A DNA stretch of 11,208 nucleotides from Clostridia bacterium (GCA_017646945.1 JAGCLN010000263.1:1-11208); one strand, 5' to 3'. Shown: positions 1 through 5,936, counted from the stretch's first letter. The notes: generated from the letters alone by a model not told the origin. A program made the numbers and translations.

Positions 1-71
1 GCGTTAAACATACCGATTGCTTTTTTTTCTTGTTCAGCGATTTTTAAAATTTCTTTTAAGTTTACAAGCAT
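1..71 (-). CDS. Class II sugar-bisphosphate aldolase, N-terminal fragment (cut by window edge)
   Basis: Only the first 23 codons are in the window; the gene runs off the left edge. The peptide begins MLVNLKEILKIAEQEKKAIG followed by MFN. This resembles the N-terminus of class II (zinc-dependent) fructose- or tagatose-bisphosphate aldolases, which start with a short helix of the type LVxxKEIL..A.....A(V/I)G.FN. The family cleaves ketose 1,6-bisphosphates to dihydroxyacetone phosphate and an aldehyde. The ATG lies 2 bases after the stop of the PfkB kinase gene, and its ribosome binding site is inside the end of that gene, so the two are probably translationally coupled. A kinase next to a class II aldolase is the usual last pair of a sugar catabolic route. 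The call rests on few residues; substrate and zinc ligands cannot be seen. Confidence 0.65.
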   Translation of the reverse strand, partial: MLVNLKEILKIAEQEKKAIGMFN

Positions 72-73
72 TA

Positions 74-1030
74 TTATTTTCTCCTAAAATTTTTACAAAA
101 CTCAATGATTTGTGATTGTTCTCTAACACCACTCGTTGCGTCAACCGCCGTGAGTGAGCAAACGGCGGAACTTTGAGCGAACTTTAAAATTTCAATATCG
201 GATTTTTCTTGATAAATTGCAATGAGCGCGCCCGCGCAGAACGCATCGCCCGCGCCCGTTGTTCCAACGATAAGTTCGCTAGGAAAGTCGAAAGATGGCA
301 ACGTTGTTTCGCCATCGTTAGAAACGCATACCGCAAGCGCAGGCGAGTGAATAATAACTCTTTCGCTAACGCCTAAGGCTTTAATTTTTCTTGCAATTTG
401 AGTCAAGTTATCGTTAGTTGGCTTAACGTTTACCAACGCGCCCGCTTCAATCTCGTTGATAATAATATTATCAACGTAAGGAAGGCAGGGAAGTGCCTTG
501 GAATACCTATTTGAGTTCTCGGTAACCAAGTCGATAGAAGTTTTAATTCCAGCCTTTTTAACGGCTTTTAGAAGTTCAACGCCTTCTCCGTTATCAATCT
601 TTTCAATAAGTAAAAGGTATCCTAAGTGGAACATTTTAACGCCAAGGTTTTCGGCGTCAACGTCACTTGCGCTAAAATCGTTATTAGCGCCGGCGTAGGT
701 AAAGAAAGTTCTTTCCCCACCCGTAACGGAAATAACTTGAGTAAACGAAGTAGGCGTTTCGCCAACCACCATATTAGAAAAGTCCACGCCGTTTTTAGTA
801 AAGGTGTTTTTAAGGTAATTGCCGTTATCGTCATTACCTATTCTGCCTAAAACTTTAACGGGGATATCGGGTCTTATGCGTTTGAGCGCAACCGAAACGT
901 TAGGCACGCAACCGCCAACCGATTTGCCCACCTTCAAAATCTTCGTAAGTTCACCAGACTTTGGGTAAGCGGATATTTCATTTATTTCGTCAACGAGAAT
1001 AGTTCCCGCAACTGCAATACCGTTTTTCAT
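74..1030 (-). CDS. PfkB-family carbohydrate kinase
   Basis: A 318-residue cytoplasmic sugar kinase of the ribokinase/PfkB fold, predicted to phosphorylate a sugar or sugar phosphate with ATP. The N-terminal substrate region has the family pattern VGGCVPNVSVAL at about residues 38-49. The C-terminal nucleotide and anion-hole signature GTTGAGDAFCAG spans about 256-267, with Asp262 as the catalytic base. An NExE-like motif (INEIEA, 191-196) matches the magnesium/phosphate region. Length is typical (300-330). The ATG follows the stop of the NagB-like gene by 2 bases and has only a weak Shine-Dalgarno, so it is probably translated by coupling. Immediately downstream lies a class II aldolase, which suggests that the product is cleaved at once, as in LacC/GatY or IolC/IolJ pairs. 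The family is certain; the substrate cannot be told from sequence. Confidence 0.9.
   Translation of the reverse strand: MKNGIAVAGTILVDEINEISAYPKSGELTKILKVGKSVGGCVPNVSVALKRIRPDIPVKVLGRIGNDDNGNYLKNTFTKNGVDFSNMVVGETPTSFTQVISVTGGERTFFTYAGANNDFSASDVDAENLGVKMFHLGYLLLIEKIDNGEGVELLKAVKKAGIKTSIDLVTENSNRYSKALPCLPYVDNIIINEIEAGALVNVKPTNDNLTQIARKIKALGVSERVIIHSPALAVCVSNDGETTLPSFDFPSELIVGTTGAGDAFCAGALIAIYQEKSDIEILKFAQSSAVCSLTAVDATSGVREQSQIIEFCKNFRRK
81..85 (-). promoter_or_regulatory. Ribosome binding site of the aldolase gene, inside the kinase gene
   Basis: On the minus strand AGGAG stands 9 bases before the aldolase ATG and forms part of the last codons (Arg-Arg) of the upstream PfkB gene. It supports the aldolase start and suggests coupled translation of kinase and aldolase. 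Confidence 0.7.
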
Positions 1031-1032
1031 AA

Positions 1033-1980
1033 TTAGTTACATTCCGCAACGAGCGGTCCTGCTAAATCTTTTAAGAAGAATAACTTGCCGGCAAGCGATG
1101 GAATATAAGAAGAAGTTATCCAAGGCGTTTTGCCGTAGCGAAGCGTCATCCAAAGCGACATACCTTGCCATTGCATTCCGCGGCCCAAAGTGCCGTCCGC
1201 ACCGCCGATAGCGTAGTCTGCCTGTAAAAATAAGCCGGGGCCTATCGTGTTAGCGCGACAGGGGACTAACGTAGTTCTTGACTTAAAGCTTGTAAGCGCG
1301 TTTTGTTCAACGGTTAAGGGGTGAATTTTTGCAGCTATTCTATAAGGTGCTTCTTCCCATTCTTTAGCGGTAGCGTAATCGCTTGCAAAAGTGGGTTCCC
1401 AGAACGCTATGTGGCACATTCTACCGATACCGTAAACTAAAACGAGTTTTGCTCCTTCCGCCTTTAAAGAAGCAATTTTCTCAGGGTAGGTGGGCAAATT
1501 AGTTTTAGTAGCAAAGTTTCTTTGGTTTTTAGGAACGGTTAATTCGCCAAGCGGATTGAAAAGCGCTTGTTCCATAGCAAACTGGAAGGCGCCCGAGTTG
1601 TCAGGCGCAAGGGTGTTGCCTTCGCTGTCAGCCCATTCGTCCATATTAAAAGTATAAACGTGCGAGCAAGAAACTTTCCACTCTTTTAAAAAGTATACAA
1701 CCCATTTATACATACCCATCGGGCCTACCGGAAGAATAAACGCAATCTTTTCGTTTCTTTCTTTGGCAAGGCGAATTTGCATAGCAATTTCGTGGCCCAT
1801 ATAAGTTTCAAACTCACCAAGACTATCGCATTTTATAGGTTCAAAATCTTTGTTCCAATGCGCTTGCCTTTCGGTTATTTTTTCGGGCGCGTCGATGCAC
1901 GCGTCAATTTTATCAAAATCCCATCCCGCAGGATAGAAACCTTCTAATGCACTACCTTTTACTGTTGAATTAAAATTCAT
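1033..1980 (-). CDS. Divergent NagB-like (glucosamine-6-phosphate deaminase/isomerase fold) protein
   Basis: 315 residues, longer than E. coli NagB (266) because of an N-terminal extension of about 45 residues. Clear NagB landmarks remain: YTFNMDEW (109-116), where Asp114 aligns with NagB Asp72, and [13 protein letters not shown] (184-196), where His190 and Glu195 align with NagB His143 and Glu148. Two key parts differ. NagB Asp141 is replaced by Met188, and the phosphate loop LPTGGTP is changed to LPVGPMG (83-89) and shortened. The region of NagB Lys208 (LGSQKA) reads [10 protein letters not shown] here. NagB converts glucosamine-6-P to fructose-6-P plus ammonia. This paralogue probably does related aldose-ketose or deamination chemistry on another substrate, perhaps one without a phosphate at that position. 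It sits between an oxidoreductase/deacetylase pair and a kinase/aldolase pair. The start is supported by AAGGAGA 5 bases upstream. Confidence 0.8.
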   Translation of the reverse strand: MNFNSTVKGSALEGFYPAGWDFDKIDACIDAPEKITERQAHWNKDFEPIKCDSLGEFETYMGHEIAMQIRLAKERNEKIAFILPVGPMGMYKWVVYFLKEWKVSCSHVYTFNMDEWADSEGNTLAPDNSGAFQFAMEQALFNPLGELTVPKNQRNFATKTNLPTYPEKIASLKAEGAKLVLVYGIGRMCHIAFWEPTFASDYATAKEWEEAPYRIAAKIHPLTVEQNALTSFKSRTTLVPCRANTIGPGLFLQADYAIGGADGTLGRGMQWQGMSLWMTLRYGKTPWITSSYIPSLAGKLFFLKDLAGPLVAECN

Positions 1981-2048
1981 ATTGTTCTCCTTCGCTCAAT
2001 CTCTGCAAGCGCTTGTCTATAAAGACCGTGAAACACGTCGTAAATCAT
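1977..2048 (-). CDS. Possible small ORF (23 codons) overlapping the NagB-like start
   Basis: On the minus strand an ATG at 2048 opens a 23-codon frame beginning [17 protein letters not shown] and ending in basic residues. Its TGA overlaps the ATG of the NagB-like gene in an ATGA junction. The frame stays open upstream for about 25 more codons without a good start; a TTG at 2060 would give 27 codons. There is no clear Shine-Dalgarno before either start. The ATGA overlap and the following gene's ribosome binding site inside this frame would fit a leader peptide coupled to translation of the NagB-like protein. It may equally be a chance frame in a repeat or regulatory spacer. I do not recognise the peptide. 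Confidence 0.25.
   Translation of the reverse strand: MIYDVFHGLYRQALAEIERRRTI
1986..1992 (-). promoter_or_regulatory. Ribosome binding site of the NagB-like gene
   Basis: AAGGAGA on the minus strand, 5 bases before the ATG at 1980. It fixes the start of the NagB-like gene. It also lies inside the possible small ORF that ends over that ATG. Confidence 0.75.
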
Positions 2049-2057
2049 TTGTTTAGC

Positions 2058-2090
2058 CAAGGATTCCGTACAAAAAGTACGCGTACCTTG
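2058..2090. repeat. Interrupted palindrome in the 1981-2187 spacer
   Basis: CAAGG (2058-2062) pairs with CCTTG (2086-2090), and inside it CGTAC (2066-2070) pairs with GTACG (2077-2081 region) around an A-rich loop. No T-run follows on either strand, so it is not a classic terminator. With the neighbouring hairpins it makes the 207-base spacer unusually rich in secondary structure, either a regulatory leader for the downstream genes or a palindromic repeat element. Confidence 0.45.
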
Positions 2091-2093
2091 TCT

Positions 2094-2142
2094 AAAAAAA
2101 CGCCTTTCTCGTGTTTGACGGCTTTATTAAGCCAAGCGTTTT
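2094..2142 (-). terminator. Terminator-like nested hairpin inside the operon (possible attenuator)
   Basis: In minus-strand RNA, AAAACGC (2142-2136) can pair with GCGUUUU (2103-2097), and the run continues to seven U. Within the long loop, GGCUU and AAGCC (2133-2129 with 2124-2120) form a second 5-bp stem. Just upstream UUUGAG...CUCAAA (2157-2140) can form a competing hairpin that shares three bases with the terminator's left arm. The arrangement looks like an intrinsic terminator or attenuator separating the deacetylase/oxidoreductase genes from the NagB-like/kinase/aldolase genes. The outer stem closes a 32-base loop, so terminator strength is uncertain. Confidence 0.4.
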
Positions 2143-2187
2143 GAGATTTCGCTCAAATTATTTTTTTTTTAGTTAAATCAATTTATT

Positions 2188-3192
2188 TCAGTTTTCGTTA
2201 TATATTCTATCTACTATTTCTTGCACTTGAACGGCGCGGTCTGCGTAATAATAATCTAAAACGCCACTTTCAACCGTTTCGCGGAAAGATTTAATTTGCT
2301 TTTCGTATAAATTACCCTTTTCGCCTTCGTAAATTGTTGCTATGCCCGAAGTTCTATTTTGCGCCGCCGAGTAATCGCCTTGCGGTGCGTATAAGTGAGA
2401 GAGTTTGCCAACTTCTTCTTGGGCGAGTGTGCCGTTGCATTGAATATAGCCCTTAGTTCCGTAAAGTTCAAGTTTGCTTTCGGAAGCATCGTCAGGTATA
2501 TTAAAGTTAACGTCAATATGCCCAAGCACGCCACCTTTCGTGCGGAAGATAATTATCGCCCCGTCTTCAACTTCGTAAGAGAAAGTCTTGGTGGAATAAA
2601 AACTCTTAACGCTTTCAATTTCATCGTCCAAAATATACTCGATAAGTTCGATACAATGCACGCCAAGGTCCATTATCGCACCGCCACCGCCAAGCGCCTT
2701 AATCTGTCTCCACGCGCCCTTGATATCGGGATACCAACAGGTAAATTGTAAGCGAACGGTGTTAACTTCGCCTATTTCGTCATTTTTAATAAGTTCTTTT
2801 GCCTTAACGTGAAGGTTGTGGAACTTCATCATATACCCGATGTTGATTTGCTTGTTAGCCTTTTTAAAAGCGTCAACTAATTTACGGCTGTCAATAGCGT
2901 TAGCGCAAACGGGCTTTTCAAGAAAAACGTGTTTGCCGTACTTTAAAGCAATCATAGATTGCTCGTAGTGGCACATAACGGGGGTTGCAATATAAACGGC
3001 ATCGCAACTTACGGCTTTCAACATTTCTTCTTCGTCGTTAAAATAAGCAACGCCGTACTTTTCGCCGGTAGCCTTAGCCACGTCACCGTTTTTATCCATT
3101 ACGGCAACGAGCGTATTTTTTTCATCTTTAATAATAGCAGGAATAGTACGCCTATCGGCAATACCACCTGCGCCTATAACACACCACTTCAT
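2188..3192 (-). CDS. Gfo/Idh/MocA-family NAD(P)-dependent oxidoreductase
   Basis: A 334-residue cytoplasmic dehydrogenase. The N-terminal Rossmann fold shows the dinucleotide motif GAGGIA at residues 7-12, and the family motif EKP stands at 92-94, with Lys93 as the catalytic lysine. In the C-terminal substrate domain GGGGAIMDLGVHCIEL (168-183) supplies the conserved Asp175 and His179. Members oxidise or reduce a hydroxyl of sugars, amino sugars or inositols, often at C3. The substrate is not evident. The gene starts 8 bases after the deacetylase stop, with AAGGTGA as its ribosome binding site, so it belongs to that transcript. Beside a deacetylase and a NagB-like protein, an amino-sugar or amino-cyclitol intermediate is the most natural guess. 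A 207-base spacer separates it from the next gene. Confidence 0.9.
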   Translation of the reverse strand: MKWCVIGAGGIADRRTIPAIIKDEKNTLVAVMDKNGDVAKATGEKYGVAYFNDEEEMLKAVSCDAVYIATPVMCHYEQSMIALKYGKHVFLEKPVCANAIDSRKLVDAFKKANKQINIGYMMKFHNLHVKAKELIKNDEIGEVNTVRLQFTCWYPDIKGAWRQIKALGGGGAIMDLGVHCIELIEYILDDEIESVKSFYSTKTFSYEVEDGAIIIFRTKGGVLGHIDVNFNIPDDASESKLELYGTKGYIQCNGTLAQEEVGKLSHLYAPQGDYSAAQNRTSGIATIYEGEKGNLYEKQIKSFRETVESGVLDYYYADRAVQVQEIVDRIYNEN

Positions 3193-3200
3193 ATTTCACC

Positions 3201-3905
3201 TTACGGCAACAACCTTTTGGTTGTTCCCTTTAAATAAACGTTGCATTGTTTAAAACCTTCCGCATATTCCGCGCCACATTGATAACCGCGGTAACGAGAA
3301 CAAGTTTTAACCATATCGGGAAAGTCGATTCCATCGTGGTCACGCATCCAAACAACTTGGCTTTCGTGGCATTCAAGCATTTGAAGTTTTAAATCAATTT
3401 CATTAGAAATATCAACGTATTCCGTGGGGTTGAAATCAACGCCTGCAAGCGTATCCATATAGTAAATAGGAACGAGTTTTGCTGGTTCGCTATACTTACT
3501 CTTGTAGTTGGGTAAGGTAGCGGTAAAACTCGCGTCAAACACCAAGCGTGAAACTGCCGTGTGGTCGGGCATATAATCGTTGGGGTCGTGGGTAATGATA
3601 AAATCGGGATTTGCGTATTTGATAATATCAACGATTTTATCTCTCGCTTCCTTATTGTTGTCAAAAATTTCAAGGTCGTCAAACCCAGCGCATAAAACTT
3701 CAATACCTGCTAAACTACCTGCTTTTTTCGCTTCGTTTGCGCGAATAACCCTAAGTTCGTCAGGCGGGATAACAACGTGGCCAAGATTACCGCTTGAAAC
3801 GTGGCATACTATAACGGTATCCCCCCTTTTCACGCATTTGGCAAGCGTGCCTGAGCAGGCAATTTCAATATCGTCTGGGTGAGCGCCTATTGCTAATACT
3901 CTCAT
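3201..3905 (-). CDS. PIG-L/LmbE-family zinc deacetylase
   Basis: A 234-residue cytoplasmic metal-dependent N-deacetylase. The family motif AHPDDIE is at residues 8-14: His9 and Asp12 are zinc ligands and Asp11 is the expected general base. The second part, HDPNDYMPDHTAV (106-118), carries the third ligand, His115. RANEAKKAG (55-63) matches the conserved helix after the first strand. The family includes GlcNAc-PI deacetylase, MshB, BshB and chitooligosaccharide deacetylases; all remove acetyl from an N-acetylglucosamine-type group. It is the first gene of the minus-strand operon: AAGGAGAA stands 5 bases before the ATG, and a good promoter begins 28 bases upstream of it. Removing an N-acetyl group as the first step would explain the oxidoreductase and NagB-like genes that follow. 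BshB is less likely because no other bacillithiol gene is nearby. Confidence 0.88.
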   Translation of the reverse strand: MRVLAIGAHPDDIEIACSGTLAKCVKRGDTVIVCHVSSGNLGHVVIPPDELRVIRANEAKKAGSLAGIEVLCAGFDDLEIFDNNKEARDKIVDIIKYANPDFIITHDPNDYMPDHTAVSRLVFDASFTATLPNYKSKYSEPAKLVPIYYMDTLAGVDFNPTEYVDISNEIDLKLQMLECHESQVVWMRDHDGIDFPDMVKTCSRYRGYQCGAEYAEGFKQCNVYLKGTTKRLLP

Positions 3906-3932
3906 TTTAATTCTCCTTATTCTTTTTACTAT

Positions 3933-3961
3933 ATTTTAACACGCCTAAGTTTTAATTACAA
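3933..3961 (-). promoter_or_regulatory. Sigma-A-type promoter of the catabolic operon
   Basis: On the minus strand TTGTAA (3961-3956) and TAAAAT (3938-3933) are separated by exactly 17 bases. Transcription should start near 3926, giving a leader of about 20 bases that contains the AAGGAGAA of the deacetylase gene. It diverges from the regulator promoter. Confidence 0.65.
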
Positions 3962-3974
3962 GGCGCGTAAGTAT
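3942..3974. promoter_or_regulatory. Candidate AraC-family operator: two direct half-sites
   Basis: CGCCTAAGTTT (3942-3952) and CGCGTAAGTAT (3964-3974) agree at 9 of 11 positions and are 22 bases apart, about two helical turns, as expected for an AraC-type activator binding one face of the DNA. The first copy lies in the spacer of the operon promoter; the second lies directly upstream of its -35. A third, inverted half-site, ATACTT (3994-3999), overlaps the -35 of the regulator gene and could give autoregulation. Confidence 0.4.
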
Positions 3975-3997
3975 CCTAAAAGAGTAAAATAATATAC

Positions 3998-4026
3998 TTG
4001 ACATATTCTTGCTTTTATTGTATATT
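3998..4026 (+). promoter_or_regulatory. Sigma-A promoter of the AraC-family regulator gene
   Basis: A perfect -35 TTGACA (3998-4003) and a -10 TATATT (4021-4026) with a 17-base spacer. The start codon ATG is at 4034, only 7 bases after the -10, where transcription itself should begin. The TTG inside the -35 is in frame with the gene but cannot be its start if this is the promoter. Confidence 0.75.
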
Positions 4027-4033
4027 TTTTAAT

Positions 4034-4909
4034 ATGAAAACTTATTTTAAGCATAAGCTTACAAATTTAATAAGCGTTAGTAAAATCGTAACGATTCACC
4101 ACTTTGAATTTGATAAAAATTTTAAGTCGAAAGGTGAAGAACACGACTTTTGGGAACTCGTTTTTGCCGAGAGAGAAAGTTTGGTTTGCACGGCTGACGG
4201 AAAGAAGGTTTTGCTCGGTCAAGGCGAAGTGTTATTCCACAAGCCCAACGAGTATCACACGCTATCGGCAAACGGTCAAAAAGCGCCTAACGTGTTCATA
4301 ATGTCGTTTGAGTGCAAATCGGAATCAATGAAGTATTTTGAAGGCAAAAAGATAGCGCTATCTAACAAACTTCAATCTTTTATCTATTCCATTTTAGAAG
4401 AAGGCAAAAAGACCTTTGATATCGCCGTATCCGACCCCAACCTTAAAAAGATGGCGTTACTTAACACGCCCACGCTCGGCGGTGAACAACTGATAAAAAG
4501 TTACCTAGAAATATTTTTGATAAACCTTCTTCGCGAGCAAACGGAAACCGAGCAGGGAAACGCCACTTTCTTACCCGGCGTTGAACTTTTAAACAAGCCT
4601 ATTAACGACGTTACGGCGATTTTAAAAGAGAACGTTTACGGCAATTTATCGATAGACTACGTATGCCAAAAAACTTCGTATAGCAAGGCGTATCTTTTTA
4701 GGATTTTCAAAGCAAAAACGGGCAAGACCATAATGGCTTATTTTATTGAACTTAAAATTGATATAGCAAAGCAATTATTAAGGGAGAACGAACTTTCCGT
4801 TAAAGAAATAGCCGATAAACTTTCCTTTAACTCGCCAAATTACTTTACAAAAACTTTCAAAAGAATAGTCAAACTAACCCCGTTAGCGTATAAAAAACGC
4901 CACTTGTAA
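4034..4909 (+). CDS. AraC-family transcriptional regulator with cupin sensor domain
   Basis: 291 residues from the ATG at 4034. A longer in-frame start at 3998 is rejected because it is the -35 box. The N-terminal half is a cupin-like sensor: HDFWELVFAERE, then KVLLGQGEVLFHKPNEYHTL at about residues 37-78, the usual beta-barrel pattern of sugar-responsive AraC regulators. The C-terminal 100 residues contain two helix-turn-helix motifs: LSIDYVCQKTSYSKAYLFRIFK, then VKEIADKLSFNSPNYFTKTF and the closing LTPLAYKKRH. Transcribed divergently from the deacetylase operon, it most likely controls that operon in response to the sugar or an intermediate. No Shine-Dalgarno precedes the ATG, so a leaderless mRNA is likely. 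The family is certain; the effector is unknown. Confidence 0.92.
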   Translation: MKTYFKHKLTNLISVSKIVTIHHFEFDKNFKSKGEEHDFWELVFAERESLVCTADGKKVLLGQGEVLFHKPNEYHTLSANGQKAPNVFIMSFECKSESMKYFEGKKIALSNKLQSFIYSILEEGKKTFDIAVSDPNLKKMALLNTPTLGGEQLIKSYLEIFLINLLREQTETEQGNATFLPGVELLNKPINDVTAILKENVYGNLSIDYVCQKTSYSKAYLFRIFKAKTGKTIMAYFIELKIDIAKQLLRENELSVKEIADKLSFNSPNYFTKTFKRIVKLTPLAYKKRHL

Positions 4910-4919
4910 GCAAAAGTTA

Positions 4920-4970
4920 TAGATTTTGAATAAATTTTAAAAATTTTTATAAGTTTTTTATAAAAAACTG
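4920..4970 (+). promoter_or_regulatory. A/T-tract region (UP-element-like) with AT palindrome
   Basis: The 50 bases before the -35 at 4971 are almost pure A/T in short runs and include the perfect palindrome AGTTTTTTATAAAAAACT (4952-4969). Placement directly upstream of a promoter suggests an UP element that raises its strength. As a terminator for the regulator gene it would be poor, with no G/C in the stem and no following T-run. Confidence 0.35.
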
Positions 4971-4999
4971 TTTACAAATTACATAACAGTGATTACAAT
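4971..4999 (+). promoter_or_regulatory. Sigma-A promoter for the zinc-ribbon/veg unit
   Basis: TTTACA (4971-4976) and TACAAT (4994-4999) with a 17-base spacer. Transcription should begin near 5006, giving a leader of about 50 bases before the ribosome binding site AAAAGGAG (5044-5051) and the ATG at 5058. Confidence 0.7.
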
Positions 5000-5057
5000 A
5001 TAAAACGACACTTACTTGTGCTTATATGATATATTGATAACTGAAAAGGAGTTTTGT

Positions 5058-5570
5058 ATGCCAAAATACGTTTTATGCCCCAGATGTGAACTTAATTATA
5101 TCTTAGAAGGAGAAGAGTATTGCGACGTTTGTAAGGCGGAACTTAAAATAGGACCGCAACTTATGTTCTCTGCTGATGGCGATGCAAAAGAGCAAGTATT
5201 ATGCCCCGTTTGTAAGCGCAGATATATTGACGAAGGGGAAGATATGTGTGACCGTTGCCGTGAGCAAATGGAATACAACAAGGAAAACGAAGACCTTGAA
5301 GATGGTGACGAGTGGAGAAGATTCTTAGACGATGACGAAAAGGAAGTTATTGCAAGCAAGAGCGATGACGAAGAAGAAATGGTATCCCTTTCTCAAATCG
5401 AAGAAGAAGAAATGTTGGACGATGAGTTTGAAGATGACGACATTGACCCCTACACTAACGAAAAGGTTAAAAAGCAAAACGATGACGATGACTTTGATTA
5501 CGTTACCGTTAACGATGAAGATTTCTTAGACGACGACGAAGAAGAAGCCGAAGAAGACGAGGATGAATAA
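5058..5570 (+). CDS. Tandem zinc-ribbon protein with long acidic tail, function unknown
   Basis: 170 residues from the ATG at 5058, which has AAAAGGAG 6 bases upstream. An in-frame TTG at 5016 lacks such a site and is rejected. The N-terminal third holds two near-identical zinc ribbons: Cys7/Cys10/Cys22/Cys25 and Cys49/Cys52/Cys64/Cys67, each of form CPxC-x11-CDxC, offset by 42 residues and sharing LCPxC...YIxEGE..CDxC, so an internal duplication. Residues 81-170 are about half Asp and Glu (47 of 90) and are probably disordered, recalling the acidic tail of RNA polymerase delta. No enzyme motif or membrane segment is seen. It shares a promoter and terminator with veg. A nucleic-acid or polymerase-associated role is conceivable, but that is inference only; I do not recognise the family. 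Confidence 0.85.
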   Translation: MPKYVLCPRCELNYILEGEEYCDVCKAELKIGPQLMFSADGDAKEQVLCPVCKRRYIDEGEDMCDRCREQMEYNKENEDLEDGDEWRRFLDDDEKEVIASKSDDEEEMVSLSQIEEEEMLDDEFEDDDIDPYTNEKVKKQNDDDDFDYVTVNDEDFLDDDEEEAEEDEDE

Positions 5571-5599
5571 TTTATCAACTTAACGTCTACACTTTAAGT

Positions 5600-5836
5600 A
5601 TGATAAAAAAAGTTGGAACTCTATCGGAAACTAAAGAAAAGATAAAAAGTTATTTAGGTAAAGACTTAGAGATTAAGGTTAACTTAGGTAGAAACAAATT
5701 CGTTTCGTACACGGGCACTATAACCAACGTGTATCCCGCTTTATTTCAAGTAACGCCAAGCGAGTTTTACAGCGGTAAAACTTCGTTTTCTTACTCGGAA
5801 TATATGTGTGGGCTCGTTAGGATAAAAGAAAAATAA
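5600..5836 (+). CDS. veg: Veg family protein
   Basis: 78 residues, close in length to B. subtilis Veg (86). It has the same plan: a short N-terminal helix (ETKEKIKSYLGK), then a small beta-barrel with GKDLEIKVNLGRNKFVSYTGTI and VYPALFQV, and an aromatic stretch FSYSEYMCGLV. In B. subtilis Veg is a highly expressed small cytoplasmic protein linked to biofilm control and spore outgrowth; its biochemical activity is not established. As in Bacillus it lies close to ispE, here with a DUF3794/LysM gene between instead of sspF. It starts 29 bases after the zinc-ribbon gene. No clear Shine-Dalgarno precedes the ATG, though the family's N-terminus fits this start. A strong terminator overlaps its stop codon. 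Confidence 0.88.
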   Translation: MIKKVGTLSETKEKIKSYLGKDLEIKVNLGRNKFVSYTGTITNVYPALFQVTPSEFYSGKTSFSYSEYMCGLVRIKEK

Positions 5837-5870
5837 ACGCAGTAGCAATTCGCTACTGCGTTTTGTTTTA
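5835..5870 (+). terminator. Intrinsic terminator after veg
   Basis: AAACGCAGTAGC (5835-5846) and GCTACTGCGTTT (5852-5863) form a perfect 12-bp stem with loop AATTC, followed by TTTTGTTTT. It begins within the veg stop codon and separates the zinc-ribbon/veg unit from the sporulation genes. Confidence 0.92.
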
Positions 5871-5936
5871 TACTTGTAATAAAAACGGCGTGTTTTGAAT
5901 AGATTATAGCGTTATATAAAAAGGGGGATTATTTTT

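Noticed and set aside
2140..2170. Plus-strand terminator (TTTGAG/CTCAAA then T-rich run)
   Set aside because: No plus-strand gene ends here; the stem is 6 bp and A/T-rich. On the minus strand it fits better as part of the spacer structure.
2395..2751. Plus-strand open frame opposite the oxidoreductase gene, and similar frames opposite the kinase, deacetylase and SipL-like genes
   Set aside because: They lie fully inside well-supported genes, lack ribosome binding sites and match no domain.
3201..3905. Bacillithiol deacetylase BshB
   Set aside because: Length and motif fit, but no bshA or bshC gene is nearby and the operon is one of sugar catabolism.
3998..4033. In-frame TTG start giving a 12-residue longer AraC regulator
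   Set aside because: The TTG is part of the -35 TTGACA and no ribosome binding site precedes it; the regulator-like sequence begins at the ATG at 4034.
4952..4969. AT-only palindrome as a terminator of the regulator gene
   Set aside because: The stem has almost no G/C and is not followed by a T-run; a promoter directly follows.
5016..5057. In-frame TTG start for the zinc-ribbon protein
   Set aside because: The ATG at 5058 has AAAAGGAG 6 bases upstream, and the extra residues do not resemble a zinc ribbon or signal.
5871..5936. Sigma-E promoter for sipL
   Set aside because: GAATAGA resembles a -35, but no CATACANT-like -10 stands at the right distance; the region stays without a supported promoter.
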